A stretch of DNA of 64,000 nt from Siminovitchia acidinfaciens (GTDB lineage: Bacteria > Bacillota > Bacilli > Bacillales > Bacillaceae_C). A model generated the notes under the pieces. The model had not been told where the DNA came from and made no database searches. It saw only the letters and a program-made list of their open reading frames with translations. Below, in pieces: positions 8,101-17,230 of the stretch. The stretch lies in assembly GCF_003605385.1 (NCBI RefSeq), contig NZ_QYTV02000007.1, forward strand, positions 1 to 64,000. The letters run 5' to 3'. A program made the position numbers and the translations under genes. Every line of letters begins with the position of its first letter. Positions within the stretch are counted from its first letter, which is position 1.

Positions 8101-9498
8101 TTAAATTAATCCTATGCCATTGAATATTGCCAAAGCGGTGATGGCAACGACCGAAGCAACGAAGGTAGGAATTGTAATATACTTTAACCCTTGCTTAGTT
8201 GTTACGTTAAACAAGTGGACTTGAATCCAAAACCCGCTATTATTCATGTGAATGAAAGCTAAAGACCCTGCACCAATCGCCAACGTAGCTGCTTCAGGGG
8301 ACAACCCTAGAACGGTTAGTACAGGTGCCAGAATACCTGCTGTTGTAAGTGCTGCGGTAGTAATAGAGCCTACTGTAGCAACCAGGATAGCCGCTAAAAT
8401 ATAAGGGACAAGTATGTATGGGATATTACTGGAAGCAATATTATTAGCAATTACTTCCACATTCTCATTTTGGCTGATGATTCCTGCAATAGCTCCACTC
8501 ATTGCTGTAACTAATAAAGGCAATATGGCAACGGCTACACCGCGGGCCACCCAGGATCCCATGATCACTTGCAGAAAAGGTGTATCCTTACTAATTGAGT
8601 TATCTTCACCCATGGCAGATGCAAAGACTGTTTGCTTATACATAAAAGCAATTAAACAAGTAATAATAACCCCGCTTCCTAAAGCTACCACCCGGTCTCC
8701 AAGAACATTCATGACATTATGCAAAATAGTTCCTTCTGCAAGAAAGACATTAACGATAGAAGATGATGCGATGAATATGATCGGAATTAAAATAGGCAGA
8801 AATGCCAGTGAATATGGTATACCTCTTCCTATCTTTTTTCCACCATCATCGTTCACAACCCCTGCAAACTTAGGCAATGGAGGCACAAACTCTTTTTCTG
8901 TCCACTTTCTAAAAAGAATCCATGTGATAAAGAAAGCAATTAAACTTACAATAATTCCATAGATTATGACAAATCCAAGGTCAGCTTCAAGCGCGAGAGC
9001 CGTGGCCAGGATACCCGGTGTAGGCGGTACGAGAGCATGTGTCAAAATTAAACCTAAGCCAGTAAACGCTACCATTGTTGTCATGGATATTTTCTTTGCT
9101 TGTGCAATCCGCGACGCTATTGGAGCCACTAATAAATTAGTTATATCGCCAAAAACAGGAATAGAAATAATAAACGCTGAAAGGGAAGGCGCCAATTCCA
9201 TTCTTTTTCCTTTAAACAGCTTATCGAAAAACTTAGCTATCGTATCGGCCGCCTTTAAATCGATAATCCCAATAGCCAAAATAGCCCCCAAAATAAGAGG
9301 AATCCCTATATTTCCCAAAGTTGAACCAAAGCCGTTATTAATAAGTCCGATGGTATCCAAGATCGTTGCTCCAGAGCCAATCCCCAAAATAAGTGCTGCA
9401 ACAAATAAAGATAAAATAGGGTGCACTTTTAACTTTAAAATTAAAAAAACTAAAACAATAAGACTAATAATTAGTGAAAGTATGAACTGTGTCATCAT
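8101..9498 (-). CDS. GntP-family gluconate/sugar-acid permease
   Basis: Integral membrane proton symporter of about 465 residues with roughly 12-14 hydrophobic segments. GntP hallmarks are visible: FGSTLGNIGIPLILGAILA, ISIPVFGDITNLLVAP, ALVPPTPGILATALAL near residue 165 and GAGSLAFIHMNNSGFW near the C-terminus. It is first in a two-gene operon with the IlvD/Edd dehydratase. The ATG at 9498 is preferred because AGGGG lies five bases upstream; an in-frame ATG six codons earlier has no ribosome binding site. Upstream is an 18-bp palindrome that could be an operator; no regulator gene is adjacent. Confidence 0.85.
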   Translation of the reverse strand: MMTQFILSLIISLIVLVFLILKLKVHPILSLFVAALILGIGSGATILDTIGLINNGFGSTLGNIGIPLILGAILAIGIIDLKAADTIAKFFDKLFKGKRMELAPSLSAFIISIPVFGDITNLLVAPIASRIAQAKKISMTTMVAFTGLGLILTHALVPPTPGILATALALEADLGFVIIYGIIVSLIAFFITWILFRKWTEKEFVPPLPKFAGVVNDDGGKKIGRGIPYSLAFLPILIPIIFIASSSIVNVFLAEGTILHNVMNVLGDRVVALGSGVIITCLIAFMYKQTVFASAMGEDNSISKDTPFLQVIMGSWVARGVAVAILPLLVTAMSGAIAGIISQNENVEVIANNIASSNIPYILVPYILAAILVATVGSITTAALTTAGILAPVLTVLGLSPEAATLAIGAGSLAFIHMNNSGFWIQVHLFNVTTKQGLKYITIPTFVASVVAITALAIFNGIGLI

Positions 9499-9544
9499 TT
9501 TTCCCCTGCTCTCCACTTTATAAATTTTATAATATATAAAATAC

Positions 9545-9562
9545 TTAATATTTAAATATTAA
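9545..9562. promoter_or_regulatory. 18-bp perfect palindrome upstream of gntP
   Basis: TTAATATTTAAATATTAA, about 50 bases before the gntP start. Candidate repressor operator, though an all-AT palindrome can arise by chance. The rest of 9499-9810 is AT-rich and shows nothing else except the nhaC terminator. Confidence 0.35.
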
Positions 9563-9760
9563 TATATTGAAATTTACAACGCAAATAAATACTATCCTTG
9601 GTTGTAACCCAAATCCAACACCAGCTACGCCAAAGGGATATCAACAAGTCCTAAGCGCATTTTGTATTTTTTTCCATTTTTATTAAGCAGAAGGGATTAT
9701 TGGGTACATAAATTTGTAACGAACCAAAAATTATTTTTACATAAGTTTTTAGTCCATATA

Positions 9761-9799
9761 AAAAACGCCTATTTCCTCACTGTTACTAAGGAATAGGCG
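9761..9799 (-). terminator. Terminator after the NhaC-type antiporter
   Basis: CGCCTATTTCCT / AGGAATAGGCG stem preceded on the plus strand by an A-run, which becomes the U-run on the minus strand. Confidence 0.8.
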
Positions 9800-9810
9800 A
9801 TTAATATAAA

Positions 9811-11250
9811 TCACAATATCTTTTTTAGTACCACGTTTTTTGCAAGTCCTTGTTTAGCAAACCCTTCATGAGAATAATCTTTTCTAGCAATGGAGATATC
9901 CATATATCCGTAGACGATATTAATGGCAGGGACAAGGAAAGCGAAGAAGATGAATGGAATAAAAGCCATCGGACTAACGCCTAAAACCTGAGAGGCAAAA
10001 AGTGACGTAACACTCCAAGGAATTAAGTTTATGCCGACCGTTCCGGCCGCTTCCACACATCTGGACAGATTTTTTGTGTCCAGACCCCGTTCTTTATATT
10101 TATCCCGGAAAGTTCTAGCCGGAAGGATGATTGACAGGTATTGCTCCCCGCTTGCCAAGCCGACTAAAAAAGTGGATGCAATGGTCGATAGAATAAGCGA
10201 ACCAGTACTCTTAATTTTATTTGCCACTGTCTCGATAATTCGTTTGAATGCTCCGGTGCCGTCCAGTATTCCACCTAAGCCTGTCGCTAAAACGACAAGA
10301 CCGATGGTAGGCAGCATGGAGGTGATTCCTCCTCGGTTGAGCAATGAATCGATTGTTTCAATTCCCGATTCAACTTTGTAGCCGTCCGTCATCACATTTA
10401 CAATTTGTGTGATATTGCTTCCTTGCACAAGCAATGCTGCCAAAGCTCCCAAAGCAATGATGAAAATGAGCGAAGGAACAGCGGGTAGCCGTTTATAAAC
10501 AATAAACAAAGTGAGCAACGGCAAAACCAAAAGCAGCGGGTTGATGAAAAACAGCTTGTCCAGTCCCTGCATAATCTCCTGGACTTTCCCATCGGATGTG
10601 GCTACAGCGGAATAATTCAGGCCGACCACCCAATAGAGTATGAGGGAAATCCCAAATGCCGGAATCGTATCCCACATCATATGACGGATATGACTGAACA
10701 GATCTGTATCTGCCATGACCGGTGCAATATTGGTCGTATCTGACAGCGGCGAGAGCTTATCTCCCAAAAAGGCACCGGAAATGACCGCCCCGGCAACAAT
10801 AGGTGCTGGAAATCCTAAGCCCGACCCTATGGCCATCAGAGCAAGGCCAACTGTTGCAAGGGAAGTGAACGAGCTTCCAAGCGTCATAGAAACAATTCCT
10901 GTTATAAAAGCAACCGCCGGCAGAAAAATTTTCGGGCTAAGTATTCCGAGTCCATAGTAAATGATGGTTGGGATCACACCGCTTAAAATCCATGTACCTA
11001 TGATGGCACCAATAAGGAAAAGAATGAAAATGGCAGGCAAGGCCCTGGCGACCCCCTGGGCTATGAATTTTTCCAGTTCTGCCCATTTAAATCCTGCCAT
11101 AAGCCCGACAATTGCGCTTGCCACGATCCCGCCCAATAAAGGAATGAACATGCCCGCATCCCACTTGAAAATGGACAGTGCCGCCAAAAGGGTCAGAATC
11201 ACGATTGGGGCTAATGCGTAGTATATGTTTAATTGCTTTTGAGAGTTCAT
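9811..11250 (-). CDS. NhaC-family Na+/H+ antiporter or related exchanger
   Basis: 479-residue membrane protein of the NhaC family. Typical segments are GSSFTSLATVGLALMAIG (about residue 140), then GAFLGDKLSPLSDTTNIAP in the ion-coupling region and GLASGEQYLSIILPARTF near residue 370. Members exchange sodium for protons, or organic substrates such as malate and lactate. GGAGG lies ten bases before the ATG. The gene follows the thioesterase on the same strand with about 100 bases between, so it may extend the phenylalanine dehydrogenase operon or stand alone. The substrate cannot be read from sequence. Confidence 0.8.
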   Translation of the reverse strand: MNSQKQLNIYYALAPIVILTLLAALSIFKWDAGMFIPLLGGIVASAIVGLMAGFKWAELEKFIAQGVARALPAIFILFLIGAIIGTWILSGVIPTIIYYGLGILSPKIFLPAVAFITGIVSMTLGSSFTSLATVGLALMAIGSGLGFPAPIVAGAVISGAFLGDKLSPLSDTTNIAPVMADTDLFSHIRHMMWDTIPAFGISLILYWVVGLNYSAVATSDGKVQEIMQGLDKLFFINPLLLVLPLLTLFIVYKRLPAVPSLIFIIALGALAALLVQGSNITQIVNVMTDGYKVESGIETIDSLLNRGGITSMLPTIGLVVLATGLGGILDGTGAFKRIIETVANKIKSTGSLILSTIASTFLVGLASGEQYLSIILPARTFRDKYKERGLDTKNLSRCVEAAGTVGINLIPWSVTSLFASQVLGVSPMAFIPFIFFAFLVPAINIVYGYMDISIARKDYSHEGFAKQGLAKNVVLKKIL

Positions 11251-11353
11251 GAAGTGGAAACCTCCGTGTTTTTTTGCAACGAATAAACTGATTTATATAT
11301 TATACACTTCAAACGCCTCTTAAAGTTCCATTGGCCTCTTTCCAAAATCTTCT

Positions 11354-11773
11354 TTATTTTTCAATGATCATGATAGATGAGACTGCACTTCCCACTTTTT
11401 TATCATTCTGCACCAGCTCCGCTGTCAGGTAGCCCACCTTTCTGCCCAGCCGTTCAACGGAAGCATGCACTTCTACTGTTCCTGGAAAAACTGGCCGGTG
11501 AAAAGTCGTATGCAGATCAATGGACGCAAATGTCTGATTTTCCTGCAACTGTGATGAAATGGCATAGGCCATCATGATATCTGCCGCTGAAGCGAGGTAT
11601 CCGCCCATGGTGACGCCAAGTCCGTTTAAGAACTTTTCATCCACTTCCCAAATTCCCTTAGCTTTTCCATCCTTTGCGGAAACAGGTTTAATTTGCAAGG
11701 TTATATCACAATTCGGAGGGGCAGCCCCGTTATTGGCCACCTCCATTAGATCAATCGTTTCATATTTGTTCAT
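11354..11773 (-). CDS. PaaI-family hotdog thioesterase
   Basis: 139-residue single hotdog-domain protein. The active-site helix region is LNGLGVTMGGYLASAADIMM (about residues 49-68), with the hotdog strand FASIDLHTTFHRPVFPGTVEV after it. PaaI-type enzymes hydrolyse aryl- or acyl-CoA esters and form tetramers. It lies downstream of the phenylalanine dehydrogenase/2-oxoacid dehydrogenase genes, separated by a dispersed repeat, so it may hydrolyse a dead-end CoA ester such as phenylacetyl-CoA. That is inference from position. The ribosome binding site GGGAGG lies eight bases before the ATG. Confidence 0.75.
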   Translation of the reverse strand: MNKYETIDLMEVANNGAAPPNCDITLQIKPVSAKDGKAKGIWEVDEKFLNGLGVTMGGYLASAADIMMAYAISSQLQENQTFASIDLHTTFHRPVFPGTVEVHASVERLGRKVGYLTAELVQNDKKVGSAVSSIMIIEK

Positions 11774-11842
11774 CTGATCAGCCTCCCTCTTCCGATTAAA
11801 AAAACATCAAATTAGACTAAGTTTTTCCGTTAGAAAAAACAT

Positions 11843-12096
11843 GCTATGTCTAGCTCGAGACGCCATCGGCTCGAGGTCACAAGCTGCCAGGAGGCTTATT
11901 CAGGAAGATTGTGCTCCTGTGCGCCATAGCTTATTCGAGGAAGCCTTGTTCAGCTCGTCGCAAAGCTGCATGAAGTATATTCGGAGATGTTTCTCACGAT
12001 GTAATTAAGTAAGCAGCTTTGCTGTGGTGGCTGAAAAACTCCCTCATCAAAATTTGTCTTTTGCTTGTCGCCGATAGGCAGGCGCCTCACGCTTTC
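11843..12096 (-). repeat. Dispersed structured repeat, copy 1 (inverted)
   Basis: About 254 bases that fill most of the gap between the phenylalanine dehydrogenase and thioesterase genes. On the minus strand it is nearly identical by eye to copy 2 at 29819, including CAGCCACCACAGCAAAGCTG and CAGCTTTGCGACGAGCTGAA, and ends in the GAGCTAGACATA tail. It lacks the hairpin module found in copies 2-4 just before that tail. Confidence 0.85.
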
Positions 12097-12119
12097 CCTT
12101 TATGTTTATGCTTTCAAAA

Positions 12120-13262
12120 CTACTCTTTAATATTCCACTTTGGCCTGCGCCCTCTTGCAAAAAAACTGTTACGGTTTCGCTGGCCTTCAATTGTATTCTG
12201 GCATTTCCTATTTGCCGCTTCCACTGTCGTTATGCAATCAAGCTCCGCCTGTTTGAAGATTTCCAGGAGAGAACGGTATATCCCTTTCGTCTTGAGCAAT
12301 ACCCGCTCCTTATTCGGTCCATACAATTCGTCTGCCACCTGGATCAACCCTCCGGCATTGACGATGTAATCCGGTGCATACAGAATTCCTTTTTCGTTCA
12401 GCACGTTAGCATGGCGGAGAAATTTGAGCTGGTTATTTGCGGAGCCGACGACAGCCTTCACTTTCAACTTCGGAATCGTTTCATCATTGATAATTCCGCC
12501 CATCGCACACGGAACGAATACATCCGCATTAACACTGTAAATCTCATCGCTTTTTACAATCGTGACTGAACCGGACAGCTCTTTTGATTTCTCCTTAATG
12601 GAGTTCAATGCATTTTCGTGAATATCTGTCACAAATAGGTTGGCGCCTGCTTCAAGGAGCTGTTCAGCAACCTTGTATCCAACTTTCCCCAGACCCTGGA
12701 TGGCATAAGTTTTTCCTGAAAGGCTGTCGTTGCCGAATAAATACTGATTCGTAGCCTTTAGGGCATAGATGACACCCTGGGACGTCGGAATGGACGAATC
12801 ACCGCTGCCTCCGTATTGTTCCGGGATGCCGTTGATAAAATTGGTCTCCTTTAATGCATGGACAAAATCTTCCATTGTAGTCCCCATGTCTGTTCCAGTA
12901 TAGAACCTTCCATTCAACGAGTCCACATATTGGCCGAACGCCCGGAACAAAGCGGGGGATTTATCCTTTTCCGGATCACCGATAATAACTGCTTTCCCGC
13001 CGCCGAAATCGATATCAGCAGCTGCACATTTGTACGTCATCCCTTCGGATAGACGGAGTACATCTTCAAGTGCTTCATCCATGCTTTTATAAGGATACAT
13101 GCGGGTCCCGCCCAACGCAGGGCCAAGTGTCGTATCGTGAATGGCGATGATCGCCTGCAGGCCTGAAGCCGGATCATTGCAGAATACGACCTGCTCGTGA
13201 TTGGCTATTTTTTGAAAAATGTCCTCGTTGCCGATTGATGACTTTTCAAGCTGTTTTGCCAT
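12120..13262 (-). CDS. pdh: Phenylalanine dehydrogenase
   Basis: NAD-dependent oxidative deamination of L-phenylalanine to phenylpyruvate and ammonia; 380 residues in the Glu/Leu/Phe dehydrogenase family. The substrate domain has [13 protein letters not shown], the lysines in [19 protein letters not shown] (about residues 75-93) and [12 protein letters not shown]. The nucleotide domain has the GLGKVG loop (about 180) and later [12 protein letters not shown] and [14 protein letters not shown]. The C-terminus RRPKWNIKE and the overall sequence match my recollection of Sporosarcina/Bacillus phenylalanine dehydrogenase rather than leucine dehydrogenase. GGAGG lies eight bases before the ATG at 13262; an in-frame ATG five codons earlier is embedded in that site. 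It is last in an operon with E1alpha, E1beta and E2. Confidence 0.85.
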   Translation of the reverse strand: MAKQLEKSSIGNEDIFQKIANHEQVVFCNDPASGLQAIIAIHDTTLGPALGGTRMYPYKSMDEALEDVLRLSEGMTYKCAAADIDFGGGKAVIIGDPEKDKSPALFRAFGQYVDSLNGRFYTGTDMGTTMEDFVHALKETNFINGIPEQYGGSGDSSIPTSQGVIYALKATNQYLFGNDSLSGKTYAIQGLGKVGYKVAEQLLEAGANLFVTDIHENALNSIKEKSKELSGSVTIVKSDEIYSVNADVFVPCAMGGIINDETIPKLKVKAVVGSANNQLKFLRHANVLNEKGILYAPDYIVNAGGLIQVADELYGPNKERVLLKTKGIYRSLLEIFKQAELDCITTVEAANRKCQNTIEGQRNRNSFFARGRRPKWNIKE

Positions 13263-13287
13263 TTCTTTTTCCTCCATTCAATCTTGT

Positions 13288-14532
13288 TTAGACAAGTTCC
13301 AGCATCAATTTTTTAGGATTTTCAATCAAAGATTTAAAGCGGTTTGTAAAAGCGATAGCCGTTCCGCCGTCGGCGACACGGTGGTCGAACGTCATCGTCA
13401 CATTCATCATGGAACGGATGACAATCTCATCGTGTTCATTGACAACAGGCATCTTTTTCGTCTTGTGGAACGCCATTAGCCCAGTCTCCGGATAGTTGAT
13501 GATCGGTGTAGCGCCGATGCTTCCCATCGGGCCGACGTTGCTGATTGTAAAAGTGCTGCCAGTGATTTCGCGCACTGTCAATTTGTTTTCTTTCGCTTTT
13601 TGGGTCAATTCCTTCATTTCCTGATGGATGGTTCGCAGTGACTTTTTGTCGGCATCGCGGATGACCGGAACGATCAGGCCTTCTTCTGCATCCGCGGCGA
13701 TTCCCATGTGTACCGATTTCTCGAGGCGGATCACTTCATTCTCCTCGTCCAGCTTCGCGTTGAAAACACGGTATTCTTTTAACGAAATAGCAAGCGCCTT
13801 GATGAAAAATGCCGCAACTGAGATATTTTCATCCATGTATTTGAGCTCTTTGCGGAAATTGAGAAGCTCCGTCATGTCGACTTCTTCATAATGGCATACA
13901 TGCGGGATAGTAAAGAGCGACTGGCTCATCTTCATTGCGATTTGCTTGCGGCGGCCTTTGAACGGTATTGTGTCGAACTGCTCTGCCTGTGGTATAGCCT
14001 CTTTTTCAGCACTTGGCATATCTACGAGAGCTGCGGCTGTTTTCGCCTGCCCATTATCTCTTTCATCAACATAGCGCAGGATATCTTCAACTGTGATCCG
14101 TCCTGCACGGCCTGTTCCTTCAACTAGTGTGATATCAACGTCATTTTCCCTGGCCACTTTCCTCGTGTACGGTGCAGCTTTCACCCTGTTGGAAAGCGGG
14201 TCGCCTTTCGGCCTTTCCATAACCATCGATTTTTGCGGCGGTGCAGCTGGTGCGATTGTTGCTGCTTCCTCTTTCGCAGGAGCCGGATCGGCACTTTGTC
14301 CGGAGGCGATAGTCAATATCGTTGTGCCGACAGAAATTGTTTTTCCCGTCTCAATGAGGATCTCCTTGACGGTTCCGTTCGCTGGGGACGTCAATTCCGC
14401 CACCATCTTTTCCGTCTGAACCTCGACAAGCGGCTGGTCAACGCTGACATTTTCGCCTTCTTTTACAAGGTACGATATGATATCCCCTTCCGTCATCCCT
14501 TCACCAATATCATGCAATTTTACTTCGATCAT
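13288..14532 (-). CDS. 2-oxoacid dehydrogenase E2 (dihydrolipoyl acyltransferase)
   Basis: Core acyltransferase of a 2-oxoacid dehydrogenase complex, 414 residues. One N-terminal lipoyl domain carries the lipoyl lysine in VEVQTEKMVAEL (about residue 43). A proline/alanine linker and an E3-binding domain follow (KAAPYTRKVARENDVDITLV, about 113-132). The catalytic domain ends with the HxxxDG-type motif TFDHRVADGG near residue 390. The substrate could be pyruvate, branched-chain 2-oxoacids or, given the adjacent phenylalanine dehydrogenase, phenylpyruvate. No E3 dihydrolipoyl dehydrogenase gene is nearby, so E3 must be shared from elsewhere. Ribosome binding site AAGGAGGG precedes the ATG by six bases. 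Confidence 0.85.
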   Translation of the reverse strand: MIEVKLHDIGEGMTEGDIISYLVKEGENVSVDQPLVEVQTEKMVAELTSPANGTVKEILIETGKTISVGTTILTIASGQSADPAPAKEEAATIAPAAPPQKSMVMERPKGDPLSNRVKAAPYTRKVARENDVDITLVEGTGRAGRITVEDILRYVDERDNGQAKTAAALVDMPSAEKEAIPQAEQFDTIPFKGRRKQIAMKMSQSLFTIPHVCHYEEVDMTELLNFRKELKYMDENISVAAFFIKALAISLKEYRVFNAKLDEENEVIRLEKSVHMGIAADAEEGLIVPVIRDADKKSLRTIHQEMKELTQKAKENKLTVREITGSTFTISNVGPMGSIGATPIINYPETGLMAFHKTKKMPVVNEHDEIVIRSMMNVTMTFDHRVADGGTAIAFTNRFKSLIENPKKLMLELV

Positions 14533-14544
14533 TCAAATCCCTCC

Positions 14545-15537
14545 TTAAAAATTGATGACTTTGTCAATGGCTTCCTTGACACGTGCAGGAGTCGGTAAAT
14601 AATGCTCTTCCAAAGCCCAGAACGGAACATGGACGTCTGCTCCGGTCACTCTTTCGATTGGAGCTTTCATAAATAAAAAAGATGTATCATTGATGATCGA
14701 AACAATGTCATTTCCGAGACCGCCGGTTCCGTGCGCTTCATGGACGATGACGCAGCGCCCCGTCTTTTGAACCGATTCGGCGATGATGTCTTTGTCGATT
14801 GGATATAATGTCCGCAAATCGATCACGTCGCAAGAGATACCTTGTTCCTTTGCCTCTTCAGCCGCTTTCATAGCGATAGGGATCATTGCTCCCCAAGCGA
14901 TGAGGGTGACATCTTCCCCTTCCTTTAACCGGGCGCCTTTTCCGATTTCAACCGTATATTTTTCTTCTGGCACCTCACCTCTCACCGAGCGATACAGGCG
15001 AAGCGATTCCAAAAACAGGACCGGGTCCGGATCTTCAATGGCCGATATGAGAAGTCCTTTTGCATCATACGGATTGGACGGGCAGACCACTTTGATTCCC
15101 GGCATATGAGTAAACAGTGCTTCCACACTGTCCGAATGGATTTCAGGGGCGCGCACTCCAGCTCCATATGGTGCACGGATGACCATCGGCACCGTAAATT
15201 CCCCCATTGAACGATAGCGCATGCGGGTGGCGTGGGTCATGATCTGTTCATAAGCAGGATAAACGAATCCCAAAAATTGAATTTCGGCCACTGGTTTCAT
15301 CCCATACATTGCCATCCCGATGGATGTCCCGATAATTCCCGCTTCACTCAATGGCGTGTCTATTACACGCTCCTCACCGAATTCTTCCTGAAGGCCATCC
15401 GTTGCCCTGAACACGCCGCCGTTTTTTCCGACATCTTCTCCTAGAATCAGAACTTCATCATTTTCTTTCAGCATTGTGCGCAAGCCATCAGTAACCGCCT
15501 GGATCAGCGTCATTTGTTTTGTCGCATTAGCAAGCAT
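14545..15537 (-). CDS. 2-oxoacid dehydrogenase E1 beta subunit
   Basis: Beta half of the thiamine-diphosphate decarboxylase E1, 330 residues. Family segments are LILGEDVGKNGGVFRATDGL (about 31-50), TPLSEAGIIGTSIGMAMYG and the C-terminal VIVHEAHGTGGLGNDI. It pairs with the E1alpha product encoded just upstream and channels acyl groups to the E2 encoded just downstream. A GTG at 15549 keeps the frame inside the end of E1alpha, but the ATG at 15537 has GGGGTGA at good spacing and is preferred. Sequence style is closer to PdhB than to BkdAB, so specificity is open. Confidence 0.85.
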   Translation of the reverse strand: MLANATKQMTLIQAVTDGLRTMLKENDEVLILGEDVGKNGGVFRATDGLQEEFGEERVIDTPLSEAGIIGTSIGMAMYGMKPVAEIQFLGFVYPAYEQIMTHATRMRYRSMGEFTVPMVIRAPYGAGVRAPEIHSDSVEALFTHMPGIKVVCPSNPYDAKGLLISAIEDPDPVLFLESLRLYRSVRGEVPEEKYTVEIGKGARLKEGEDVTLIAWGAMIPIAMKAAEEAKEQGISCDVIDLRTLYPIDKDIIAESVQKTGRCVIVHEAHGTGGLGNDIVSIINDTSFLFMKAPIERVTGADVHVPFWALEEHYLPTPARVKEAIDKVINF

Positions 15538-15538
15538 G

Positions 15539-16630
15539 TTATTGTTCACCCCGCATATGTTTCAAATATTGTTCTTTATGTTCTTTGATTGGCCATGGTG
15601 CCTCTTCAAACATGTGATTATACAGATCGTTTACATCCGGTGCAGGCATCATTTCCATTTCTTTGACCGCCGACTCAATTTCATCCGCAGCCTCTTCTTC
15701 GATCTTCTGTGCCCAGGCATCATCCCAATAGCCATTTTTCTTCATAAACAGCTCAAGGCGTGTGACCGGATCATATTTTCTGCGTTCTTCACTTTCCTGT
15801 TGGTCACGGTATTTTTTCGGATCATCCGCTGTCGTATGAGCACCATATCTCCATGTAACCGCTTCAATTAATGTTGGGCCTTCGCCGCCGCGCGCACGCT
15901 CAAGCGCCTTTTTCGTCTCAAAATAAACGACAAAAATATCATTTCCATCAATACGGACGCCCGGCATATCATAGGCGACCGACTTTTGAGCGATCGTTTT
16001 GGAATTCATCTGCTTTTCAATCGGAACAGAAATCGCATAGCCATTGTTCTGATTGAAAAATACGACAGGCGCTTTGAATACGCTTGCAAAATTCATCCCT
16101 TCATGGAAATCGCCCTCTGATGTCGCACCATCACCAAAATAGGCAATCGATGCTGTCGTATGTCCTTTAAACTTTGATGCCATGGCTGCGCCGGCTGCTA
16201 ATGGCAGCTGTGTGGCAATTGGAACAGATGGTGGCAGGATTTTCTTGCCTTTAGGAGGCAGATTTCCTTCAATGCGTCCATTCCAGTTGGACAAAATATT
16301 GTAGGATTGGCCAAAAGTGATGATCGCCGCATGGTCTCTATACGTCGGGAACATCCAATCTTTGTCATCAAGTGCTAAAGCGCTTCCAACTTGTGCCGCT
16401 TCTTGCCCTTCAAATGGCGGATAGGTTCCCAAGCGTCCCTGGCGCTGAAGGTTTATCGCTTTTCTGTCAAACAGCCGCATTGTTTTTAGCTGGCGGTAAA
16501 AAAGTTGCGCCATTTCTTTGGTAATTTCGGTTTTATACGTGTCATCTACGAGGTTGCCATCATGATCGACGATTTGCACCGTTGGAAACTGTGTTTCCGC
16601 ATCAAACCTTGTTAGCTCTGTCATTCTCAT
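15539..16630 (-). CDS. 2-oxoacid dehydrogenase E1 alpha subunit
   Basis: Alpha half of E1, 363 residues. The thiamine-diphosphate motif GDG..NN is intact: YFGDGATSEGDFHEGMNFAS to FFNQNNGYAISVP (about 166-205). RQGRLGTYPPFEGQEAAQ near residue 63 and the later TWRYGAHTTADDPKKYRD segment (phosphorylation-loop region) are typical. It is first in the operon E1alpha-E1beta-E2-phenylalanine dehydrogenase, with AAAGGAG nine bases before the ATG. Annotation pipelines often call such proteins pyruvate dehydrogenase; the operon partner suggests an aryl or branched 2-oxoacid. Confidence 0.85.
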   Translation of the reverse strand: MRMTELTRFDAETQFPTVQIVDHDGNLVDDTYKTEITKEMAQLFYRQLKTMRLFDRKAINLQRQGRLGTYPPFEGQEAAQVGSALALDDKDWMFPTYRDHAAIITFGQSYNILSNWNGRIEGNLPPKGKKILPPSVPIATQLPLAAGAAMASKFKGHTTASIAYFGDGATSEGDFHEGMNFASVFKAPVVFFNQNNGYAISVPIEKQMNSKTIAQKSVAYDMPGVRIDGNDIFVVYFETKKALERARGGEGPTLIEAVTWRYGAHTTADDPKKYRDQQESEERRKYDPVTRLELFMKKNGYWDDAWAQKIEEEAADEIESAVKEMEMMPAPDVNDLYNHMFEEAPWPIKEHKEQYLKHMRGEQ

Positions 16631-16986
16631 ATTCTACCGCTCCTTTATTTTTTTGAGAGCATTTTTAAAATATGCTTATTAATTGTCAGCTTAATATAAA
16701 TGAAAATTCCGCGCAAACACACGCTTCAACGTGTTTTTTCTTTAAAGCATCAATCTTTTAATCTGTTAAAGCGCACTTTGAGAAAATTGCTGCCATCTCT
16801 CAAATGCTTATAACAGAGCCTAATACCAAAAAAAAGAACCGACATTGGCCAGTCCTTTTTACTAATGCATTATTTTTTATATAAATTGAATAAAATTTTA
16901 CCATGGTGACCCTGCGGCATGGTAAGAATCACCTTAGGCGGTTTCGGTACTATACCCCCGCGCGAGTGGAAAAGTGGCAAACACGG

Positions 16987-17115
16987 TACTTTGATTGAAG
17001 AACATGCCCGTTAATCACTGTCTTCGTTCAAAACGGGCTACTTTGCCCGAAGATCATGCCCGATAATCGATGCCTTCGTTCAAAATGGGCTACTTTGATC
17101 GAAGATCACGGGGGT
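16987..17115. repeat. 52-bp tandem repeat, about 2.5 units
   Basis: Units start with TACTTTG at 16987, 17039 and 17091, an exact 52-base step. Each contains TCATGCCCG-like and CTTCGTTCAAAAYGGGC segments; the unit junction forms CGGGC-TACTTT-GCCCG (17033-17048). The array is bracketed by the inverted repeat TATACCCCCG (16951-16960) / CGGGGGTATA (17109-17118). The remainder of 16631-17230 shows no gene. Confidence 0.85.
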
Positions 17116-17230
17116 ATAAATTATTAAATTCAACCCATTTATCAGGTTTTCAACTTCTAATCAAATATTATATTTATCCTCTGCTGCTTTTGCCCAGTCA
17201 CCTTTATTTTCAATTTTTTCAAGTAACCCC

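Noticed and set aside
11843-12096. Insertion sequence or group II intron
   Set aside because: No transposase or reverse transcriptase frame, no terminal inverted repeats or target duplication seen in any copy.
12019-12569. Plus-strand open frames over repeat copy 1 and the phenylalanine dehydrogenase 3' end
   Set aside because: They combine repeat sequence and antisense of a conserved enzyme.
13288-16630. Housekeeping pyruvate dehydrogenase operon
   Set aside because: No E3 gene, and the operon ends with phenylalanine dehydrogenase; a catabolic complex is more likely, though not proven.
16832-16862. Terminator hairpin in the gap upstream of E1alpha
   Set aside because: Pairing needs a large bulge; too weak to call.
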